From positions 2,108,001-2,172,000 of the forward strand of contig NZ_SGXM01000001.1 of NCBI RefSeq assembly GCF_004217045.1: DNA of 64,000 nucleotides. Direction: 5' to 3'. The translations under genes and the position numbers were made by a program. Positions within the stretch are counted from its first letter, which is position 1. Each line of letters opens with the position of its first letter. The stretch comes from Cupriavidus agavae. Lineage in GTDB: Bacteria; Pseudomonadota; Gammaproteobacteria; Burkholderiales; Burkholderiaceae. This document shows, in pieces, positions 57,683 through 64,000 of this stretch. The notes beneath the pieces were generated by a model. It did not search any database. It saw only the letters and a program-made list of their open reading frames with translations, and was not told where the DNA came from.

Positions 57683-59416
57683 TCAGTAGCGGAGATCGAG
57701 CCGGTAGTTGATGGCTTTCGCCAGGGTCTGGGTGGAGCCGGGCGACATCAGCGGCCATCCGTAGCTCAACGAGCTCGTGAAATACTTGCCGCTGAAACGC
57801 AACCCGACGGCTGCACCCATCAGATACTCGGGTCTGGCGCCCGGCTGATTCTTGTTGACGAAACCGACGTCGTAACCCACGAATGGGGCCAGTTCGATTC
57901 CGCCCAGTACGTTCGCGCGCAGCGGCATGCGCAGCGTGTTCGAGATCCACGCCCCGCTGTCGCCGTAGAACGCCGTGTCCTTGAAGCCGCGCACTGTGTA
58001 CTCGTCGCCGAGCGAGAGCTGCGCGTCGTTGACCATGCGGTTCTCGGAGTACTGGAAGCCGCCGCCGGCCTCGTACTGGAACTCGGCGCTGCCGATCCTG
58101 AACGGCCGCGACCACGTCAGGCTGCCATTGACCTTCACGAAGTCCGGATCGAAATGCCGCATGTCCGGGTCGTCGCGCCAGGTGGCGCCGAACCAGGGCA
58201 CCCCGGCGGTCAGACTCAGGTCGCCGTAGACCCAGCCCCCGCCCAGCTTGCCCACGTGGCTCAGGCCGAAGCCCAGCTCCGAATACATCTTGGAGCTGAC
58301 GCCCAGGTCGAAACCCGCCACGCTGTTGGCGTTGTCCTTGACGCCAAGCTTCACGTAGGCGCTGGTCTTGCCGTCCGCATCGCGCATCAGCAGCCGCGAC
58401 AGGCGCGCGTTGTAGCGCTGCGAGCTGCCCTCGCTGAGGTAGTCGCCCAGAACGCCGCCGGTGATCTTCTCGTAGCGCGAGCCGTACCAGGAGGCGTCGA
58501 AGTTCCACTTGCCGATTGGCAGGCTGTAGCTGACCGAGCCAATCTGCTGCAGGTTGCGCGAGTCCTTGAAATCCTGCTGCGCGTAGTAGGTCGACAGCGT
58601 GTCGTTGAGACCCGTCAGGTTGTTGATGCCGAGCGAGCCGGAGTACTGGTTCCAACCTTCCGATTCACGGCCGCTGTTGTTCATGCCCACGCCCAGGTTG
58701 AAGCGCTTGGGCGGCGCCGTCACCACGTCGAGCGTCGACTTGCCGGCTTCCACGTCGGGCACGATGCGGATCACGTCCTGGCTGCCGGCCTTCATGAGGT
58801 TGTCCACGGCCTGGTCGATATCGCCCATGTCCAGGACGTCGTCCGCCGCGAACGGCAGCGCGCTGAACAGCCGCAGGTGGTCGCGGATGCCGTCCGGCGG
58901 CTGGCCGTTGATCGTCATCCCCTTGATCGTGCCCCACTTGACCTCCAGCACGAGCTTGCCCTGGTTCAGCGAGCCGGGCTGCACGGTGACGATGGTCGTC
59001 ACGAAGCCCCGGGCCATGTAGTGGTTGGTCAGGTCACGGACGATGGCCATGATCTCGTGGGCGCCCATCGGCTTGCCGCGGTACGCCGCCAGGATGGTCT
59101 CGACCTCGGGCGCGGGGTCCTCGTCGCCGAGCAGTTCGATCTCGTTGACCAGGAACCTGGCCTCGGTGTCGGCCGCCGGCGCGGCAGCGCCCGGCGCGGG
59201 AGCCGCCGGGCCCAGTTGCTGCTGGCGCTCGCGTTCGCGTTCGATCTCCTGCTGCACGCGGCTCTGTTCCCGCTGGCGCTCCAGGTTGTCGAGATCCATG
59301 CGCTGGTCGCGCATCGGCGACACGATGCCGCCCGTCTGCGCCTGGGCCAGCGGTGTCATGCCCAGCAGGGCGACCACGCCAAGCCAGATGCTGTTTCGCC
59401 TGAGGTAATGTCTCAT
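57683..59416 (-). CDS. Two-partner-secretion outer-membrane transporter (TpsB, FhaC/ShlB family)
   Basis: A 577-aa outer-membrane protein that exports TpsA. A signal peptide (LGVVALLGMTPLAQA) is followed by a Gln/Arg/Glu-rich helix and two POTRA domains (FLVNEIELLG; then FVTTIVTVQPGSLNQGKLVLEV). The 16-strand barrel contains the conserved loop-6 motif VRGF (EYTVRGFKD) and ends in a C-terminal Tyr strand (YRLDLRY). GGAAA precedes the ATG at 59416. It starts only 14 nt after the fimbrial tip gene, so it is in the fimbrial transcript. Confidence 0.95.
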   Translation of the reverse strand: MRHYLRRNSIWLGVVALLGMTPLAQAQTGGIVSPMRDQRMDLDNLERQREQSRVQQEIERERERQQQLGPAAPAPGAAAPAADTEARFLVNEIELLGDEDPAPEVETILAAYRGKPMGAHEIMAIVRDLTNHYMARGFVTTIVTVQPGSLNQGKLVLEVKWGTIKGMTINGQPPDGIRDHLRLFSALPFAADDVLDMGDIDQAVDNLMKAGSQDVIRIVPDVEAGKSTLDVVTAPPKRFNLGVGMNNSGRESEGWNQYSGSLGINNLTGLNDTLSTYYAQQDFKDSRNLQQIGSVSYSLPIGKWNFDASWYGSRYEKITGGVLGDYLSEGSSQRYNARLSRLLMRDADGKTSAYVKLGVKDNANSVAGFDLGVSSKMYSELGFGLSHVGKLGGGWVYGDLSLTAGVPWFGATWRDDPDMRHFDPDFVKVNGSLTWSRPFRIGSAEFQYEAGGGFQYSENRMVNDAQLSLGDEYTVRGFKDTAFYGDSGAWISNTLRMPLRANVLGGIELAPFVGYDVGFVNKNQPGARPEYLMGAAVGLRFSGKYFTSSLSYGWPLMSPGSTQTLAKAINYRLDLRY

Positions 59417-59430
59417 GGCTGTTTCCTTTC

Positions 59431-60387
59431 CTATCGGATGTTGAGCGTGAAGACGACGAAGGCGTCCACGCTTCCCGGGCTCAGGGTCTCGCCCCGGATT
59501 GGGTACATCCGCGCGTTGTAGTCGAAGGTGCGCGCGCCGCTGATCTGGCCGAGCGCCACTTCGCGGCCCAGCCGCACGCCAAGCAGGCCGCTGTCATCGA
59601 GCAGGCGCACGGCGACGCCGCCCGCCGTGCCGTCGTTCTGGATCAACCCGTTGACACCGCCCGCGAACGGTGCGGTACCGTTGAACGTGATGCCCACGCT
59701 GGCCGGATTCGGGCAGTTGAAGGCAAGCTGGAACGGCACCACGTTGCTGCCGCCCCGCGCCTCGATTTCCGCCACGGTGTAGTTCCCGAGATCCACGCGC
59801 ACATCGGACGTCACGGAGCAGGTATTCACGGCGATCGTGATCGGATTCATCAGCGACACGGTCAGCGCCGTCAGCGGCGAGGACGATGTGGACGGCGCAA
59901 GCAGCGTTGCCACGCCCAGCGTGCCGGCGGGCAGCGTGCCCGCGCTGATTCGTCCGGTCTGCACGAATTCCACGCGCAGCGTGCTGGCCGGCACCGAGCA
60001 GTTGCCGCTCTGCGTGCCTGAGCAGCGCAGCGCGTTGGGCCACCAGGTCGACGACGGCCAGCGCAGGCGGTACCCGAGGCCGGGAATGCTCGTGCTGTAG
60101 ACGTTGTCCACCGCCGTGGCGGCCGAGCCGGTCGCCAGGGTCGTGCGCAGTTCGGCGTTGACGTTGGCGCCGCACGTGTATTCGATCTGGCTCAGCGGAA
60201 TGTCGCGCGTGGCCAGCACCGTGCCAGCCACGCCGGCCGTGGCGGCGGTGATCGAGTCCACGCGCACCTCGGCCCGCAGCGGCTGTCCGCCGTTGGACAC
60301 GATCGAGCAGGCGGCCCACGCCGACGGTGCCGACGCGAAGCCGGCCACCGCCAGGGCAAGTCCGAGAAGGGGTCTGAGAAGTTTCAT
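59431..60387 (-). CDS. Fimbrial tip or adhesin subunit (chaperone-usher)
   Basis: A 318-aa protein with a signal peptide (LLRPLLGLALAVAGFASAPSAWA), an N-terminal Cys-containing domain and a C-terminal pilin domain. The end of that domain is typical for usher pili (ARTFDYNARMYPI, then DAFVVFTLNIR). It is about twice the length of a major pilin, which suits a two-domain tip adhesin like Bordetella FimD. Its ATG overlaps the usher stop by 4 nt. The longer upstream open frame is antisense-like and overlaps the usher. Confidence 0.87.
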   Translation of the reverse strand: MKLLRPLLGLALAVAGFASAPSAWAACSIVSNGGQPLRAEVRVDSITAATAGVAGTVLATRDIPLSQIEYTCGANVNAELRTTLATGSAATAVDNVYSTSIPGLGYRLRWPSSTWWPNALRCSGTQSGNCSVPASTLRVEFVQTGRISAGTLPAGTLGVATLLAPSTSSSPLTALTVSLMNPITIAVNTCSVTSDVRVDLGNYTVAEIEARGGSNVVPFQLAFNCPNPASVGITFNGTAPFAGGVNGLIQNDGTAGGVAVRLLDDSGLLGVRLGREVALGQISGARTFDYNARMYPIRGETLSPGSVDAFVVFTLNIR

Positions 60388-63053
60388 GATTGCTCCTGCG
60401 TCGCCAGCGGCGCTGGCGGCACGGCTGGGACGCTGCCGGGTTCGCACGCCATGGCGCGGACATGCAGCCCTGCGTCTCCGGCGCCACCGTTCGCGGCCGC
60501 CTGGGGTTCGTAATGGACCGAGCACTGCTGGCCTGCGGACTTGCCCCAGACCACGTTCAGCGAGCCGCTGTCCGGCAGGTCCGCGGCCACCACGGTGCCG
60601 CCACCGCCCACGGTGCCCACCGTGGTGCCGTCGGGCAGCGTGACGCTGGCGCCGAACGGCACCGGCGTGCCATCGGGCTGGCTCAGCCGCAGTACGGCAG
60701 ACGCCGTGCGCCTCGAATCGAACTTGACCTTGACCACGGCGCCGGCCGTGGGCGCGGTGCTGATCTTCGTGTTGTCGACCTGCACGCCCATGTCGGCGCC
60801 CTTGAGGTCGAGCTCGACGTTGTTCCACGTGTAGGGCGTGATGTACGGCACGATGGCGGTGCCATCCTTGCCGACGCGGGTCCGCGAGAACGGCAGCACC
60901 TTGGCACCGGCCGCGCCCTCGGCTTCCACCAGCGCCACGGTGTCGCCCAGCTCGCTGGTGAAGGCCACCCCGCCGCCGTGCACCACCACGCCACCGCTCA
61001 GGTTGGCGCCGAAGCTGTTGACGCCCGGCGAATAGCCATAGGTCACGTTGCCCTTGGCCGCGTCGCCGGCATAGCCGAGCGTCGCGCCGGCCGAGCGGCG
61101 CCCGCCGCTGCCGACGTCGAACCAGGTGTCGTACGACGCGCGTGCGTCCTCGTCGAAGTTGCCGATCAGGTTGGCGCGCATGTCCGTGGCATCGCCCACC
61201 CGCGACGCCGTGAAGCCCAGCGTCGGCGTGGTTGGCGTGGCCGAGCGCCCGAGCGGCAGGGACACCGACAGGAATACGCTGTTTTCGTGAGCCCCCATCG
61301 CGTTGCGGGTGCGGCCCACGCTGATGTGGTAGCGGGCACGGCCCCAGCTGTTCGAGTAGCCAGCCTGGTACGACAACGTGCGGCCGTTGTCTTCCCAGCG
61401 CCGGCCGTAGGAGCCGGTCAGGAACAGGTTGCCCCAGCCCTCGCCGAGCGACTGCGTCACGTTCATGTCGAAACGGTCACGCAGGCGCAGCGGTTCCACC
61501 GACGAGTTGCCGTTGCGCACTTCGCGCAGCAACATGGCGTCCATCAGCGAATAGAAGCCCGGGCTGGAATAGCGGTAGCCCACCAGGCTGAAGTAGGTGC
61601 CTGTGCTCGTGAACTGCCTGCCAAGGCTGGCCCGGACGCTGTAGCCCGAGGCCTCGCAATCCCGCGCGGTGTCCACGCAGAGCGAGAAAGACTGCGTGAC
61701 GTCGAGGCCGAGCGCGCCCAGCGGCGTGTTCACGGCCAGGCCACCCATGATCGAGGCGTAGTACGTGGGCGCCGTGATCTGCGCACCGCCGTAGAGCGTG
61801 ATGTCGTCGGTCAGGCCATGCTGGACCGTGCCTTCCATCAGGATCGGCGCGTGGTTGATCGCGTCGTCGCGGATCTGGCCGAACGTCAGGCTGTACTTCG
61901 TGTAGTCGGCCCGCAGAAGCTGGGCAATGCTGCCGTAGGGCACCGCGAAGCGCTGTACCGAGCCATCGGCTTCGGTCACGGTCACGTCGAGGTCGCCGCC
62001 ATAGCCGGTCGAGTAGAGATCGCGGAACTCGAACTCGCCCGGCGGGACATTGGTTTCGTACAGCACCGCGCCACCCTGGCGCACCGTCACCACCGCGTTG
62101 GACCGTGCCACGCCGCGCACCACTGGCGCGTAGCCGCGCTGCGATTCGGGCAGCATGCGGTCATCGGTGTACAGGCTCACGCCCCGGATACCGGTGGAGT
62201 CGAACAACGTGCCCGTGGTGTTCCAGTCGCCGAAGATCGCTTCGGACTGGATCGACGGCAGCGGGCGCTGCGCGTAGGCCGCCACGTGGTTCCACCGCGT
62301 GGCCTGGCCGTCGCTCGACGACAGCGTGCCGTAGGTGCGGAAACGCCACGCACCCAGGTTGAAGGCGCTCTGCAGCCCGCCATAGAGGTACTCGCCCGAG
62401 CCCTTGCCGCTGTACTGGCTGTTGGTGTAGCTCAGCGAGTACCGGAAGGTGGCGGCGGTGACGCCGGTATCGAGCGCGTCGAGCGGAACATAGCCGCGCG
62501 GACGGTAGAGCAGGAATGCCTGCGGAATCGTCATGCTCAGCTTCTGCTCGCCGCCGTCGTACTCCGAGGCGGCGCCCTCGACCAGATCGTCGAGGAAAGC
62601 GCACTGGCCGGCTTCCACGGGCTTGAGCTGGCGCTGCGGGTCCAGCCCGATACGCTCCAGCAGCGTCGCCGGCAGGCACGCCTCGATGCGGCCGCTCGCG
62701 GGGTTGCGCTGGAACGGCAGTGTCAGCGTGCCGTATTCCGTGTCGTTGATGACCAGTTCCACGGGGTGTTCACCCTCGGTCACCGACTCGTCGCGCTCGA
62801 AGCGCGACAGGTCGATGTCCTGGCCCAGCGCCCGGATGAAGCCGCTTTCAAACTCCACCAGGCCCGGCACGGCTTTCGAAGCGCCGCGCTTTGCCGATGG
62901 TTGCTGGCTGCCGATGGGCGCTCCGGTATCGGTTTCGGCCATTTCCGCGGCCATGGCGGGTGCGGACGCTGCCAGCGCCACGCCAAGCGCGATGGCGCGC
63001 AGCGAGGATCGCAACGGAGCCTGGCTTTTGCGCAGGCGGGTATCGCAATACAT
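60384..63053 (-). CDS. Fimbrial outer-membrane usher (FimD/PapC family)
   Basis: An 889-aa usher that assembles and exports pilus subunits. A signal peptide (LGVALAASAPAMA) leads to the N-terminal chaperone-binding domain (FIRALGQDIDLSRFE). The barrel has FGDWNTTGTLFDS and the family block GYAPVVRGVARSNA followed by YETNVPPGEFEFRDL. A middle plug and two C-terminal domains follow, with the penultimate QCSVHYEP region. It is 2 nt after the chaperone stop and overlaps the next gene by 4 nt. Confidence 0.95.
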   Translation of the reverse strand: MYCDTRLRKSQAPLRSSLRAIALGVALAASAPAMAAEMAETDTGAPIGSQQPSAKRGASKAVPGLVEFESGFIRALGQDIDLSRFERDESVTEGEHPVELVINDTEYGTLTLPFQRNPASGRIEACLPATLLERIGLDPQRQLKPVEAGQCAFLDDLVEGAASEYDGGEQKLSMTIPQAFLLYRPRGYVPLDALDTGVTAATFRYSLSYTNSQYSGKGSGEYLYGGLQSAFNLGAWRFRTYGTLSSSDGQATRWNHVAAYAQRPLPSIQSEAIFGDWNTTGTLFDSTGIRGVSLYTDDRMLPESQRGYAPVVRGVARSNAVVTVRQGGAVLYETNVPPGEFEFRDLYSTGYGGDLDVTVTEADGSVQRFAVPYGSIAQLLRADYTKYSLTFGQIRDDAINHAPILMEGTVQHGLTDDITLYGGAQITAPTYYASIMGGLAVNTPLGALGLDVTQSFSLCVDTARDCEASGYSVRASLGRQFTSTGTYFSLVGYRYSSPGFYSLMDAMLLREVRNGNSSVEPLRLRDRFDMNVTQSLGEGWGNLFLTGSYGRRWEDNGRTLSYQAGYSNSWGRARYHISVGRTRNAMGAHENSVFLSVSLPLGRSATPTTPTLGFTASRVGDATDMRANLIGNFDEDARASYDTWFDVGSGGRRSAGATLGYAGDAAKGNVTYGYSPGVNSFGANLSGGVVVHGGGVAFTSELGDTVALVEAEGAAGAKVLPFSRTRVGKDGTAIVPYITPYTWNNVELDLKGADMGVQVDNTKISTAPTAGAVVKVKFDSRRTASAVLRLSQPDGTPVPFGASVTLPDGTTVGTVGGGGTVVAADLPDSGSLNVVWGKSAGQQCSVHYEPQAAANGGAGDAGLHVRAMACEPGSVPAVPPAPLATQEQS

Positions 63054-63055
63054 GG

Positions 63056-63823
63056 TCAGCCCCCCGCACCCAGGGGAACGGAACCCGGCACGAAGGCGCC
63101 GAGATCAGTGATGTAGTCGAAATCGAGGCTCAGCGGGCCGCTGCCGGCTGCCGCCGCCTTCTCGAAGCGGAACTGCGTCTGCCCGCGCGGTGCGGCCATG
63201 CCGCCGCCGAGGTCGACCTGCTTCTCGCCCTGCTTGAGCGCGAGCTTGGCAAACGACACATACAGCGCGCCGGGGTTGTCGCAGGTGACCACGTAGTCGG
63301 CCCCGTCGCGCCGGACGTGCCACTTCAGGGCTTCGGCGGCTTCCACGATGTCGGTCTGGATGCCGGTGGGGCGATAGAACAGCTTGAGCCGGGTACGCAG
63401 CGCGATGTTGAGCCGGTTCACCGCCGGCGCGCTTTCGTCGGCCTTCGATTTGGCCGGGATCTCCAGGACATTGAAATAGAAGACCGATTCGCGGTCGGTG
63501 GGTAGCGTGGCGATGTCCGCGGACTTGAAGATCCGCACGACTTGCGCCTTGCCGCTGTTGAGCCGCGCCACGGGCGGCGTCAGGATGAACGGGGTGTCCT
63601 GGGCACCCGCCTCGACCTTGCCGGGACCCTGCGGGTCGTCGCGGTCGAGCCAGATCTGGGTCAGGACGGGCGTCTCGGCCGTGTTGGTCAGCCGGACGGT
63701 CTGTTCCTTCTGGTCCCCGTCAAATACGATGCGTGTGCCGGTGACCTCGATCGCGGCATGGGACACGCCCGCAGCCATGACGAATGCCGTCAGGGCGGTC
63801 ATGCATAGATTCTTCGCTTTCAC
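63056..63823 (-). CDS. Periplasmic pilus chaperone (PapD family)
   Basis: A 255-aa immunoglobulin-fold chaperone. The signal peptide is KAKNLCMTALTAFVMAAGVSHA. The mature protein has the subunit-anchoring Arg in GTRIVFDG and the Lys in RTRLKLFYRP, plus the typical ESVFYFNVLEIP. The GTG at 63823 with AAGGGG upstream is chosen because it supplies the positively charged signal start; the ATG at 63802 would remove it. The length of the F1-G1 region suggests the FGS type. It precedes the usher by 2 nt. Confidence 0.93.
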   Translation of the reverse strand: MKAKNLCMTALTAFVMAAGVSHAAIEVTGTRIVFDGDQKEQTVRLTNTAETPVLTQIWLDRDDPQGPGKVEAGAQDTPFILTPPVARLNSGKAQVVRIFKSADIATLPTDRESVFYFNVLEIPAKSKADESAPAVNRLNIALRTRLKLFYRPTGIQTDIVEAAEALKWHVRRDGADYVVTCDNPGALYVSFAKLALKQGEKQVDLGGGMAAPRGQTQFRFEKAAAAGSGPLSLDFDYITDLGAFVPGSVPLGAGG

Positions 63824-63928
63824 TTCGGTACCCCTTCGGTGGGCCGGCCACGCGCATTCGCGCGAAAGCCGACACACCTGGACACCCGGGCGCCACCGTA
63901 TCTTCCCGAGCACGATGGCCGGGGAAAA

Positions 63929-64000
63929 TCAGTTGTAGATGATCGAATAGACGACGTCGGTGCTGACCGTACCCGCCGTGGCAGCGCCGCCCGTGGCCAC
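63929..64000 (-). CDS. Fimbrial major subunit, C-terminal fragment (cut by window edge)
   Basis: Only the last 23 residues are visible, ending GTVSTDVVYSIIYN, the alternating hydrophobic G-strand characteristic of usher-pathway pilins. The stop is at 63929-63931. Its place just upstream of the chaperone is that of the major pilin (FimA-like). Length and N-terminus are outside the window. Confidence 0.7.
   Translation of the reverse strand: MATGGAATAGTVSTDVVYSIIYN

Overview
The window is GC-rich (roughly two thirds G+C), gene-dense DNA from a betaproteobacterium of the Burkholderiaceae, most likely Cupriavidus or a close Ralstonia relative. Family content and gene order support this: ftsK-lolA diverging from trxB, a Smr protein followed by a TRIC-type channel, nadE followed by a PII gene, rubredoxin beside pilG, and groESL under a CIRCE element. 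This is a judgement from gene families; no database search was possible. About 50 genes are supported. No tRNA, rRNA, CRISPR array, insertion sequence or integrase was seen.

Region 1 (1-12.3 kb) is chromosomal housekeeping: a 5'-truncated HEAT-like protein, a 55-aa basic protein, a lipoprotein, lolA, ftsK, trxB, a Smr-domain protein, a TRIC channel, a PII signal protein with a sigma-54-type promoter, glutamine-dependent nadE, a FemAB/GNAT-like protein, cytochrome b561 and ppa. Region 2 (12.4-16.4 kb) is a catabolic-looking cluster of aldehyde dehydrogenase, small membrane protein, SDR dehydrogenase and MFS carrier, with unknown substrate. Region 3 (16.4-26.2 kb, minus strand) is the complete Pil-Chp chemosensory system pilG-pilH-pilI-pilJ-chpA that controls type IV pilus twitching. 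It is followed by rubredoxin, hemL, a lemA-TPM-TPM operon, a stand-alone MHYT sensor and a second MFS carrier (26.5-32.6 kb).

Region 4 (32.6-45.3 kb) is a Tad/Flp pilus locus in one orientation: flp, cpaA, a small ORF, cpaB, cpaC, a small lipoprotein, cpaE, cpaF, tadB, tadC, two TadE/F-type pseudopilins and a VWA-containing tadG. flp is preceded by about 1.2 kb without a convincing gene. That stretch holds a GGA-rich segment and an intrinsic terminator immediately before flp, so the pilin appears to have a regulated leader. Region 5 (45.4-48.5 kb) has a metallophosphoesterase and groEL/groES with a perfect CIRCE operator overlapping a near-consensus sigma-70 promoter.

Region 6 (48.6-64 kb, minus strand) is an adhesion operon that runs off the right edge: a pilin C-terminus, periplasmic chaperone, outer-membrane usher, fimbrial tip protein, a TpsB/FhaC transporter and a 2988-aa TpsA/FhaB-type exoprotein. 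Gene overlaps and 2-62 nt gaps indicate one transcript joining chaperone-usher fimbriae with two-partner secretion. The order pilin-chaperone-usher-tip-TpsB is the same as Bordetella fimA-fimB-fimC-fimD-fhaC, except that the giant exoprotein gene lies downstream here.

The window therefore carries three separate surface-attachment systems (Tad pili, chaperone-usher fimbriae, a secreted filamentous adhesin) plus the chemosensory control of a fourth (type IV pili). The most notable observations are the combined fimbriae/two-partner-secretion operon, the structured GGA-rich flp leader, the sigma-54-type promoter between nadE and the PII gene, and the tandem 85-88-residue repeats in the proline-rich tail of TpsA.
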